Shown: in pieces, positions 40,301 to 51,116 of the stretch
How positions within the stretch are numbered: position 1 is the first letter of the stretch
Layout: each line of letters opens with the position of its first letter
NCBI GenBank assembly: GCA_948470475.1
Contig: OX419341.1
Coordinates: forward strand, 29,121,900 to 29,185,899
Direction: 5' to 3'
Length of the DNA stretch: 64,000 nt
Source of the DNA: Galaxea fascicularis
Taxonomy: Eukaryota > Cnidaria > Anthozoa > Scleractinia > Euphylliidae
The notes under the pieces: model-generated
What the model was told of the DNA's origin: nothing
The model's input: the letters and a program-made list of their open reading frames with translations, nothing else
Databases searched by the model: none
Position numbers and translations under genes: made by a program

Positions 40301-43300
40301 GCATTTCCCGAGGTTCTGATTGCCTTCCAGTCTGGTGTTACATTCTTTTCAATTGTCTTGTTGATACTATGGCCCTACAACGGGGTTGGTTGTTGGGAAG
40401 TAAAATCAAACCGATGTTGCGTCATTTTTCTCGCCACGTGTCGACCGCTGGTTATTGCCTGGAGACAGCTGCTCGACGTATGGGGGTTGCGAACGGAAAC
40501 TTTGAGCGCAGTTATCACAATGAGATATCCAAATTTTGGCAGAAGCTAAAAACTGCTGCACAAACATTCTTGCATGAACAGAATTCATAAATATATTTAT
40601 TAGATTCATCTCCGCTAGACGTGTTCATTGCACATGGTACACCCGCCGGTTAGAAGACTGTAAGGCCTAAGTAAGAGTCTGACCTATCCATCAGTTAACA
40701 TGACTTACCCATCCGCGTGTTCAGACTTTGCGTTACTTAACGCCAAACTAAGATTCGCTTTTTCTTTCTCCAGTCGGGAAATTTCGCTTTCTAGCTCACG
40801 AACGGTGTCCTGAAAGATGGAAATATAGGGAATAAAGTAATTTTATTTTGTCGGAAAAGAGATAAATTATGCATCTCATTGAATCCAGAAATTCGATGGC
40901 TTGAATCCGCGAAGAATTTTGCAGTTTTATCAGTCTTGATATTTAAAAAACTGAACAGTACGACGAACTAAAAGGAAATGAAATGTAAGATAGCGGCCTG
41001 CCTCCGGAGGGTGTTTGAAAACTCGGTCAAGGAAAAAAAAAAACTAAAGAAAATTTTAAATCAGAACTGAACCTTGAAAGGAGTGTGATGCGGAAAAAGT
41101 TATGGTGGGGTGATATGAACACTTTAGACGTTTCGAAGTAAACCCAATCCTCTGGTTCATCTTGTCACAATAGAAGCAATTAGTTCAGTGATTCCGCCAT
41201 TAACAACACAGCTCACCTCGTACTGTTTTCTCATGCTTGTCAACCGCGTGTCATTTGCAACCATCTTATTGGCAAGTTCCTCCTTCAAGGCCAGTGCCTT
41301 GGTCAATTCTTGCAGCTGCCGTCCAAGCTCTGCTTGGCGCAAAGCGTGCTGGGAAACGAATGAAGAGTCCGCCGGGGAGCTGGGACAAGAGTCGTCCGCA
41401 CATTCGGCTGCAGGTTCTGAATCTCTGGTATCATGGCTTGTCAACACCTGTGTTTTTGAAAACAAAATAATAGTAATAATATATTCACAGTTATTGCAAA
41501 AGATATATATGTGTGTGTATATACATGAAAACTAACTATAAAAAAGTACAATTAAAAATCTAAAAATTCCTTCACAATTTGTCTAAAATTGTTTCAACAA
41601 TAAAGCTTTTCTAAAAAGAATGGTCTTCAGGGCTCTCTGAAAACTACCTATGCGAAAATAAATATAAGCAAAAGGGCCAGCAGTATCATCAACCGCTTCT
41701 CTCCTCACCCACGAGAAACAGAACGACAGTGCATTAAGTTATAAGCTACACTTATGCAAAATCACAGAATAGCAGAATCGTATATCCAGGGCTGCAAATA
41801 ATAGGACATATGTCCAACCGAGTCTCCATTTTCGTCGGACAAAACAGAAATGTGGTCGGACGTTTATCATTATTTACTTATCATTTGGTAAAAAATTGTT
41901 CGGACATAATTTCCTACCAATGTTAAGATTTCGTCGGACATTGTCCGATGACCGACCGTTATTTGCAGCTGTTATCGGTTATGCGACTAATCAGTGAAGG
42001 AAAATCCACCAACCTGTTGATCGTTCTTAACTACCTCCTCAAGTTGCGTCGTCGAAGTGATACTCTCCTGAAAATAAGAGAAAACTTAATGCAATTCTTT
42101 GCAAAAAATATATATAGGCCGGCGGTCTTGAGTGTATGGCTGAAAAACATCATTTGTACTACGTTTTGCGTGGTCATGGTAATACAGAAAATAATCATGA
42201 TTATGATAACAATTATTAATATATCATCAATTCATTAACTCCTTTTCCAGATTATTAACCGTGTATAACTTAATGTTTTGTCCCGTGATAAGGTTGGTGG
42301 TTAAACTGTGTCGCCAGCAAGGCTTACGCCAGCTTTAACACTTTCCCCTGTGTGTTTTAAAAATATTATCATTACAATGTATTCTAGAGCTATTCCCTAA
42401 TTGGTCGAGACGAGTCGAAATTCCTCGAATATCAGCGTGCGGTCCACTTACTGTAAACAAGTGACGTACCTCAAGTTCATTGAGTTTTGTTTGTAATTCC
42501 TCCGCTAGACTTACATCGGCTTCAACACTTCCCTCTGTGACAACTTTCGTGTCCATTTTACAACTAATTTGCGACAAAATCATTTTTCTAAAATTAGTTC
42601 CACGCAAGGGAGATGGGGGCGTACAGGGGGAGTATCATAAAGGCTTTTATTTTGACTTTACCTTTATTGTGAAAAGCCCTTTTGGGACGAATAAAGTATG
42701 TTTGTATCATCCCCAATTCACACCCCTCCTCCTCCGCAAAATAAATAAATAAAATTCAATGGTTTTCGGTTTCCGTAAAAAATACTAGTGGTTTTTGGGG
42801 TTTGGTATCCGATGGCGTGTCTGTTTTTTCCTATTTTGTCCTATTTGCGGTTTTCGGTTTTGGCGAATTTTGCGGCTTTGCGGTTTTACATGATTTTTTT
42901 CTTCGGTTTCGCGGTTTCTAATATACCCCAATGTCCCCCCCCCCCCACAAGCGAGCTTGTGTTGGTTGTCTGACAGACGTTGATTGGATCGTCTTTCTCG
43001 CGTAGGTGTGCTTTTTGTTGGTGGAGGGAAATATGTCGTGGGACGCACCCTCGTTTATGTTTTGTTGTTATGTTTGTTGGTTTAAGCAAGACTGTAGATG
43101 CTAAGGTAGCCCACCCAACTGCTTAACAATATGTTAATATCACCAAGGCTGACCTTCTTTTCTGTGGAAATCACATCAATGAACTCACCCGAAATGACTC
43201 TTGATTTCATTAAACTTTCTAATCATCTTATCTCTGGCTAATTCAGCCTGCAAACAGAAAGATATCGCGATAGAGCGGTTTTTAAGGTGATTCCTTAGAA

Positions 43301-46300
43301 ATAAAACTTCCCGATGAATTTTTTTTAAACTTTCCCTGAATGTTCTCTACCGAGCACTGTTTCGAAAAATACAATAAAAATGATAGGTCACCATTCTCGT
43401 TTAAGAGATGCGACGGGCCAATCTTGCCCCATTTATGCGTGTACTCGTTCTAATCACGCACGTTATTCATCGGTCCACGTTACATTTTGCGGTAGCTCGA
43501 AACATAGTTTTTAAAAGAAATACTCGGGAAAAAACTTGACAGGTAGAAAGTGTCGAGCATATAGGACAATATCATATAAAATTTGTGGAAACATCACACT
43601 ATTTAAAACGACGTGGACGTAAAGAGTTGGTAGAGTCGTTATTTTCGCGGTCATAATTTGCATCACAGAGCAACGGTTTCGTGCACTCTTTCACCTATAT
43701 CTTTTTTTCCTTCCGATAAAATTTTTTAGTTTTTTTTTAAATAAAGGAGGATAATATGTACACTATTATTATGCAATAAAAAATATAGGTCACCATGCTC
43801 GTTTAAAAGAAAACGAACATTTATTTCGCTATCGAGTTAAGCTTGATGGAAATTCTTTCGTTGTCAGTACGTGCACGCGCTAATTTGTGCGTGCTAATGA
43901 CGCGAAATCGTGCGCAGTAGGGATGCGCAATGCAATACTGAGGAATCACCTTAATCGAGTGTCGAAAGTAATTCGCATTTGCTGTGGTTTTGCTTTCCTT
44001 TGCTCTGTGATTGGTTGACAAAACTCGCGCCTCTTTCTCAGCCAATGAGAAGCAAAACCAAAACTAATCGCCTGTTGCACGCGCATTTTCCCGCCCTTGG
44101 CGCCAATACATTTACATATGAAAAGATTCCCCCGCAAGAGCCTCCACTTCATGCTAGATCCAGTTCAATTCCGAGAATACGAATATGGCCTATTACTTCA
44201 GATTCTACTTGGTTCACAGAGTTGTCTGTGTCACTTGTGATTGGTCAGTAATTGCTTTGGTTTTACAACATTCAATTGAAAACCGCTGGATTCAATATCG
44301 CAAAGCGCATCTTAGTGATTTTAGGATCAACATCGACAAGCCATTAAGGCCGAGACAAAAGCCAGCGAAGTGAAGTCGTAAAAGCGAGCTAAAATAGTGC
44401 TTTCAGACCGAAAATAGCACCCGCAGGTAATTTTGTTTGGGCTGTACTCACCAATACCACTTTCTCATACATCTGCGTGTTCTGATCAACAGACGCGTGC
44501 AGCTCAGCACCCAGCTTTTCATTGTCCGCCTTTGAAATTAAAACAAGGAAATAGAAATATGGTTGAGACTCAACAATCACCCCAAGAACAACACAAACAA
44601 GTTATCCATTTCACTGAGAGCTTTACAGCACCACTGCTGTTTCAACTTGTGCAGACCCAACTTAGCCAAACAATTTATAGAAAGCGTTTCTATTCTTCTA
44701 TCTGGATTAAAAACATATGCCATGTACTAGTTTCGTAATAATTTGTAAAAGTGCTCCCTTGGTAAAATTCCCCTCGTACGGAATCATTCGCAACCATTAA
44801 ATTGTCTTAACGCTGTTATTACAACATCACAAATATCTCTGCCTTTTTAGCTCACTGAGTAATCAGCCTCACCTCCAGTTCAGTGATCCTGTCAGTCATT
44901 TCTTGAATGTTAACGGAAGTAATTTCGTGACTAAAAAATTCAAACAAATATCGATCATCGTTACCACGTAGGATGATTTTGAACGTTCGTTTACGGGTTA
45001 CCCTAAAAGCAAAAGTATAAAAAGAGAAACGTCCGTCAAAACACTACAAAGATTTTCGCGGCATTCTATTCCATATTTCGAACACGGAACAACGCAAGCT
45101 CGCAAGAGCCCTGTTCAGTTCCTTTAGGGTACATTGTCTCCAGTCACCTCAAAGCTTCTTTTCTATCAGTAACTTAGTGAAGCACCTTTTTTCGCCTTGT
45201 TCTGTTCCTGTGATAGTCTGTCCTTGGAGAAGCTGCATTTGTAACAACTGAACCTTGGAATGAGATAAAGTGAAGAACAAGATCTCTTTATTTGAAACGT
45301 AATAATTAAGGACGGCAATAATCAATTGTCTGACTTGAATTACCTTTACTTAAATAAACATAACTGCACTTTCAAGCTATTTGTTGTGTTCATTGACACG
45401 AAATTCGGAGTTTAAAATGCTCGACCTACTTACACTGTATGTACATGAGTAATTCGAGCCTGTCGTCGAAGATTGGTTTGCTGGTAAATGGGACCAAAAC
45501 TTGAATTTTCAAGACTACTACTGATTAACAAGGACGCTACGTTGCGAGGCAGATGTGTTCAGTGGCAACAAAGAAAGTCAGTTGATGTAAACGTACTTGT
45601 TGTCTAAGCCTAGCAAGTTCAGCTGCCGCGGGGTCCATATTCACAATCGGTTTGTTCTTGATCTGCCTAGCGCGGTCCGCGTATCTGAGCGTGTTCAGAG
45701 TTTCTTCGAAGTTACTGTCTGCGGGACTCACACAGGCGATCATCAAAGTATTGCTGTTACCTCCGAGAGAATCTGCAAAAAAAAAAAAAAAAGAAAAACT
45801 GAGACACAGTCACGTCTAGTGTACAGGTTTGCGAATCTTTTGGTGATCATTTTCCATTTCCAAGCGGTTTTCACTTCTATAAAGGACATTTGTTGCGTCA
45901 GGATAACTCGCGTTTTCGGCGCCTTTTTTCATTCTGACGCAGACGCACCGACGCGGCACCACAATTTCTTTAGAAACTACTCCCTTTATTCATTGTAACC
46001 ACGTTTGTATTGGCTAATCGCTGAGCGGATGCAACCACTGGAGTTTCTCACCTTGAAGAAGGCGCGTGAGCTTGGAATCGCGATAAGGAACATGTGCGTT
46101 AGACTTCCTGAGCTCATCACTAAGAGCGCTGATGACGTTTCCGAGAGCAAGAAGACCTTTGTTGATGTTAACACCTAGAGGGGGATAAAGGATAGAGTGA
46201 ACGCTCTCTCGCAATAACACAATCTCGACCGCTTCTAATCGGAGAAGTAGTGTTATCAGTTATATTATCGACCGCAAATGTATACATTTGCGATCATCAT

Positions 46301-48420
46301 GCTATTCTCATGTATAATATTGAGAATGGTCAAAAAGGCTTAACATTCTTCCTTGATTTTCTCTCCAAGATGCCTCCTAACCGTGTTTTTGAAGCCTTTG
46401 CTTTCAGTCTTCTCAACTACTGGCAAAGTTTAAGAAAATTTCCCTTTCCGGAGCATTTTTAATCGTTTTCGTTTGTGTAATTTGGCTTACGAGTGGAAAC
46501 TCGGATAATTATATGCTTAAAAGTGTCACAGTTGAAAACAGATATTCGGTGGGAAAGGTTGGAAGTTGCAATTTTTGCAAGAGTTTTCCGTACCTTCTTT
46601 AAAGCGCTCTCCCTGAGCATGGGTCTTTTTAACTCTCTCCGATCCTGCCAGATCCACTAGATGAAATTTTGCTTTTCTAAATTCACTCCTAAAGAGAAAG
46701 AGTACAGTGTATTTCACAAATTGTAGCAGTTCATTCCTTTTTTCACTTCCTGGTTTACTCCTGGTTACCTCAATAAGTGAGTCTAGTCTATAGTTAAGAA
46801 TAAGTTGCCTTACATTTATAAATATAAAAAATAAAATAAATAAAATACCTTTATTTACACTCTGCAGTATTTATAGCACAAAAGCTAGTGGGGCTGAACA
46901 AATAGATGAAACAAATAACTCAAATTCATGAACATATTGATAACAATGTTAAAAAACAAACTCATAGGAGTGAACCAGCTGGCTTTTCACAAGCTTGCCT
47001 ACCTGTGGCCCTGTATACGCTCTGTGACATTGCCACAAGAGACAAGGCAGCAAGAACCACACCTAGACACTGTGCCCCATTGCCTATGAGATCCTGCTCA
47101 CAGATAATTTACAAGTGAGGTCAAGCCAGAGCAGGACCCGGTTGTCCAGGCTTATCCAGGATTAGCGTAAACTTTGGTTTCAGTTTTCTAATTTTTGGAA
47201 GAAAGTTTGTTATGCTGCTTTGTGTTTTCAGGATTGGTTTCCTTTATTGCAAAATTTTGCAGAATATCAGCATTGAACAACGTTTGGAAATAGAGAAAAA
47301 AAACTCCTTGGTTAATTTTTTATCTTGGGTTAGCGTTGTAATCGCCTTTTGAACAACCGGGCCCAGGACTTTAACCCAGGGCCTCCACATCACAAGTCCA
47401 GCTCTCTTACCACTCTGCCTCCAATAAAAAAAATGAATCCTGCATATTTTGAACATTACCCTTGCAGCTCCCTTTGCTCAAGTGTGACTGTAAAAATTGC
47501 ATGTGATCTACTGGATCGGCTGTTCATAGCTGTGGCACCAGTTGCCCTTGATGCTGAACCCTGCTCCAGGCACCTGACCATGTCTTCCCCAGATGTTACA
47601 ATTACTTCTTGTAAACCAGCAATCTAAGGCAAGAGGGAAAACCCTTACTGCATGACTCCAACAATACATGACTTCTAGACTCCAGTGCTCATCCATAACT
47701 TTTTAACAAAGTAGTCCAAGGGTTAGTGGAGTCTAAAATGTACTAGCCAAATCGTGTTGTTTGGTAGCCAATCATCATACTATCTCCAAAACTCTTCTAT
47801 TACAAGTAGCCCAGTGGCTAGTGGCTCTCAAATTTTACTAGTCCTGGGCTAGTGGACTACAGATAAAGTCGAGCACTGGACTCTGAGTGGTTCCTTACTT
47901 TTCTTTTCTACTCATTGTTTTCAATACTGAAATGTTCTCACAAGTGAATAAACCTCAACATATCAAATTGAACTTACAAGAACCTTCATGTGATGTATTG
48001 TTTCAATATTTATTGCCCTTGCTGAAAACAAAATGCATCATGTACAATGGACTGTCATCAATTTTTGAAGTAGGTGTACTGGTGTTGATGTGCAAAAAGT
48101 AGCAGTGGATTCCAGCTGCTGTGGTATCATCAATATCCTGTTTTTCCAATAAAATAACCTGGAATCTGACTCAAACTATCAAGAAGGCAATTCCCAGCAC
48201 ATTACCCATAGTGACAGCCCTCAGGTGATGCAAGCATTATCTTTTTTTTTTTATTACAGGTACTGCACCTTAAGTTTTCTAATTCTATAATGATACATAA
48301 AAGATTGCTTTAGATCATAATTATTTGCATGGGAATAGCACATTATAAATTTTATAATTATAACTTTATTATTACTGACATCATGGTTTTGTACATTACA
48401 AACAAAGGAGAAATAATAAC

Positions 48421-48459
<39 letters not shown>

Positions 48460-49374
48460 GTAGCATGTTTGCTATTAGTTATAATGAAAGCATCAACTGA
48501 AAGTGTAAGAGAAAAAGAATTTGCCATCACATCTATGCTTTGGAGGATTTTTCCTGTCCTTTATTTTAAGGTTCCTTATTTTTAAACTCTGAAAAATTAA
48601 TCACAGATCTCACCTTGATCCCGCCATCATGGGTTTCCCGAACAGCTATCCTTGATTCTTCTGTTTGGCAAGGATTTAACAGGTCATGGATTTCTTCATT
48701 GTGAATCTGCAAAAACAAATAATTGTACCATGCAGCTAGGCACCTCTTCGCCACTGTCCTAGCTTAAAGTTATATACCTTGGACTGATTATGCTTGATAG
48801 CAATAGGCCTGCTGGGCCTTGACGTATAGCGTTTCTGTGTCACACTGACATGAGCTGAGAGCTTACATGTACAAATAAATTATGGTATCACATTAAGGTG
48901 GTTAAATTTGAAAACTGTTTTCTTTTATGGTACGGTGGGTATACGTACTTCTAAAAAAGACGCCTTAAGTAAGAATTCCGTTTTATCTTTCCTTTGGTCG
49001 ATCCATTCGAACATCGTGTTGATTAGACGAGGAATAACCCCTCTTGATTCATCCGTTTCGTTGTTCGTGGTAAAGGCTGTTCCCATGGAGAAAGTCTTGC
49101 CAGATCCTGTCTGCCCATAAGCTAGAACCGTTGCATTATAACCTTTAAAAAATCCCTCAAGTAAAGGGATCACTGTTCTGGTGTAAAGATCCTCCTGTTT
49201 GCTAAAGGTTTCGAACACATAATCATACGTGAAGGCTTTGTGATCGCCGATTACAACTTGTGGATGCCCTGGAATACATCGAATGCACTCTTTACATCCA
49301 TCGCCGATTTCCTTTGGAACGAGCGGTCTTATTCTTAGGGCCACACGCACAGGAATGGTCTTCTCCTCTGGCAT
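30883..49374 (-). CDS. KIF4A: Chromokinesin KIF4 (kinesin-4 family), complete, 32 exons
   Basis: Plus-end microtubule motor for chromosome condensation and the anaphase midzone. Exons (high to low): 49374-48949, 48706-48614, 47623-47460, 46688-46594, 46174-46052, 45772-45597, 45253-45186, 45002-44873, 44529-44452, 43247-43189, 42563-42470, 42067-42014, 41447-41217, 40809-40709, 40196-40124, 39847-39773, 39371-39261, 38721-38638, 38530-38408, 37387-37235, 35980-35883, 35837-35734, 35161-35082, 34611-34522, 34064-33972, 33720-33652, 33568-33524, 33338-33276, 32565-32368, 32251-32138, 31901-31850, 31310-30883. The total is 1314 aa and every junction stays in frame. Motor domain: GQTGSGKT (87-94), [14 protein letters not shown]. 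Long coiled coil from about 360 to 1030. Cys-rich domain at 1118-1155 ([14 protein letters not shown], then four more Cys), the KIF4 Fe-S site. The basic tail has KKKRK. Human KIF4A is slightly shorter. One intron appears to use a GC donor. Confidence 0.94.
33234..33258. repeat. (TTTA)n microsatellite
   Basis: About six copies of TTTA in a KIF4 intron next to the exon at 33276-33338. Confidence 0.85.
34152..34495. mobile_element. MITE with GGCCTCGTTTATA ends in KIF4 intron
   Basis: Inverted ends of about 45 bp, starting AGGCCTCGTTTATATGAAGA and ending TCCTTATAAACGAGGCCT, enclose about 338 bp. The interior alternates GTTGGCTCGGCT/AGCCGAGCCAACTT words in both orientations. Flanks are TTA and TCA, close to a 3-bp duplication, which would suit a Harbinger-type MITE. 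Confidence 0.65.
36360..37150 (-). mobile_element. Degraded non-LTR retrotransposon 3' fragment (CR1/L2-like)
   Basis: On the minus strand, the reverse-transcriptase C-terminal part is recognisable: [46 protein letters not shown] deletion and frameshift follow (near 36830). In another frame comes [14 protein letters not shown] and [11 protein letters not shown]. The element ends at about 36360 in a short tandem tail of CTATCCTACTA units, as CR1/L2 elements often do. It is 5'-truncated, cannot make a working protein and lies in a KIF4 intron in the gene's own orientation. Confidence 0.75.
37590..37830. repeat. Repeat rich in CGTCCCGGGATGAG words
   Basis: KIF4 intron sequence with several TCCCGGGA palindromes and GTCCCGGGATGA/TCATCCCGGTC-like words in both orientations. 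It is probably a MITE remnant; exact ends were not resolved. Confidence 0.4.
41787..41977 (-). repeat. Short palindromic repeat rich in GTCGGACAT, copy 2
   Basis: In reverse orientation this matches 4665-4860 across most of its length. Its outer ends are GGGCTGCAAATAAT and GTTATTTGCAGCTG, an inverted pair. It sits in a KIF4 intron about 50 bp before the exon at 42014-42067. Confidence 0.65.
42756..42940. repeat. CGGTTTTCGGTTT-rich repeat
   Basis: Degenerate array of GGTTTTCGGTTT / GCGGTTTT words, ending in a run of C. A related stretch in the opposite orientation lies at 63175-63465 (AAAACCGAAAACC words). It is in a KIF4 intron and non-coding. Confidence 0.5.
48420..48457. repeat. (AAT)n microsatellite
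   Basis: About twelve uninterrupted AAT units in a KIF4 intron. Read on the minus strand it gives the false poly-Tyr frame at 48254-48466. Confidence 0.9.
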
Positions 49375-49585
49375 GATCTTTCTTTCCGAGTGGATGAAAC
49401 CGATAACTTTAAGACAAAACAATCAAGAATATTCGAACTGTGAATAAATTTCTTTTGGTCTCTTGAATATAACCGCCACAAACATTATTACCCAGAGATC
49501 TCTTCGCACCTTTAGCCAGCCAGCGGTTGCCACCATGAGACTCGTGCCCAGGTTTCGTTCTGAAAAAGAGGAGGTGGAGAGAAAA
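49375..49585. promoter_or_regulatory. Probable bidirectional promoter of KIF4 and small plus-strand gene
   Basis: 211 bp separate the minus-strand KIF4 ATG (49374) from the plus-strand ATG at 49586. If both are genuine starts, this interval must hold both 5' UTRs and a shared promoter. No TATA box was recognised. The inference rests on spacing alone. Confidence 0.4.
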
Positions 49586-50188
49586 ATGGCAACTTGGTTG
49601 TCTCTAGATCTGTGGTATTTTTCGCGAATCTGTGGGTTTGGATTTCTGCAGAACGACAAGGTATTGTACGTTGATGTGCATGTTTTTACTCGATAGCCCT
49701 TGAATTTTAATTTTTCCAGTCTTAACCGTCAGAAAATCGTTACGTTAAATTCGTCGTTACCTTTGGCACGATCTCGGTGTTCGTGTTTGAAAACATGTAG
49801 GTATGAGCTTTTGTCACTTCTTATGTCCATTTGTCAGGAGACAAAAAAAAACCTTCTTGAAACTCGAATGACTTCTCTACAGCTGGTACTGGGCAGTTAT
49901 GTTGACACATCGAGAAACTTCAACGAAACTTACGTCACAGAGACACATTTCTATTTGCTTGATCAGTCTGAACCCACTAATGGATTCGTTTTTAGGCTGT
50001 GTCTAAATGACTGGCATCCGGTCAAGGTTGTAAAAACACTAAATGAACGGCAGTCCGATATTTCCTTGACAAGTTCAGAAAAGGTGAAGAATTTATCCGA
50101 TCTAAACTATGATATTTTCAACAAATTAAACGAATGCATTTGCTTAACTATCGAAGTAACCGTTAAGAAAGCGATGCAGTCTTATTAA
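49586..50188 (+). CDS. Unrecognised two-exon protein, about 182 aa
   Basis: Proposed exons are 49586-49665 and 49720-50188, joined by a GT-AG intron of 54 bp (GTACGT donor, TTTTTCCAG acceptor) with the frame kept. The ATG context is AAAATGG. The product begins MATWLSLDLWYFSRICGFGF, is rich in Leu and Ser, contains ETHFYLLDQSEPTNGFVFRL and ends in a helical stretch (FNKLNECICLTIEVTVKKAM). I do not recognise a family. The second exon alone is open for 155 codons in AT-rich DNA, which argues for coding. Head-to-head spacing with KIF4 suggests possible cell-cycle co-expression. It could instead be a 5' part of the SH3D19 transcript or chance. Confidence 0.45.
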
Positions 50189-51116
50189 TATAAACTACCA
50201 AAGTGCAAAATAATTGTCTAAATGACCGGCAGCTGGTCATGATCTTCAAGCCTAATACAAACATCCACATTCCTAACTAAAACACACTTAATCTCCCCTG
50301 AGTCAGACTGTAGACCATAATAGTGATTTGAAGCCGGATCCAGTGTTTGACCAGCTGCCGGTGGTTTAGACACTTAGCATTTTTTAATAAAATGGGGCTG
50401 TAAAGACATTTCTTTATCTCCTTGGTTAGCTTATTTTTTTATCACTCTTTACTGAGTACTGATGTCACTTCTTTGTGATTTGTTCTGCTACTTATTAAAT
50501 GGTTTCTTACAGTAAAGTGGCTTGTTTTGATGAGTAGTTAATATCTGAGTGAAGATAATCTGTTTTGAATTTTTTGAATTCCAGTTAATATTTGCCTTCT
50601 TTCTAAGCCTAGGAGTCACTAATCCTCCACTTAGGATTTAAAAATATCAGGCCTCATCACTCTGTGTATAGCATTCATTTTAATGGCCATACTTCAGGAT
50701 ATTCTCTTGACCTAGAAACTGCTTGTTATTGCAACTACTTGTTGGTTTCCAAAAGGAAGACTTTGGTCAATGTGTTGAGTAAAAACTGAGTGAGCATATC
50801 AGCACCTCGAAATGTCAGCGGAATTGAAGGTGCTAATGTGACAAAAATAAACACAAATTGAATTTTAGTAAAAAACTTTATTGGGTAACTAATTTCAGAA
50901 CAAATCACTGTAAGAGGTTTTTATTCCTATGTTATCTTTGTGTTTGCTTGCTTTTCATGTGCTGTGATAATTGGAATGTAAATTTAGGTAGACGCCAGTA
51001 CATATTATTTTCTTTTTTTTCACTGGCCATATAACTGTGGGTAAATATCAGAAAAATGTCTAGCTCGTTTTCTTCCTTCTTTACAGGCCTAAGAAAGTCA
51101 TTGTTTTCAGCATCAA
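50189..51116. other. Gap before SH3D19 coding start
   Basis: No coding sequence recognised. Short imperfect matches between 50217-50245 (AATGACCGGCAGCTGGTCA) and 50350-50372 form an inverted pair of about 20 bp, possibly a small MITE. A splice acceptor before 51108 suggests that non-coding 5' exons of SH3D19 lie upstream. Confidence 0.4.

Noticed and set aside
40243..40590. 115-codon plus-strand frame in a KIF4 intron
   Set aside because: Overlapping frames on both strands, no domain, and antisense to a well-supported gene's intron.
48254..48466. Poly-Tyr open frame on the minus strand
   Set aside because: It is produced by the AAT microsatellite inside a KIF4 intron.
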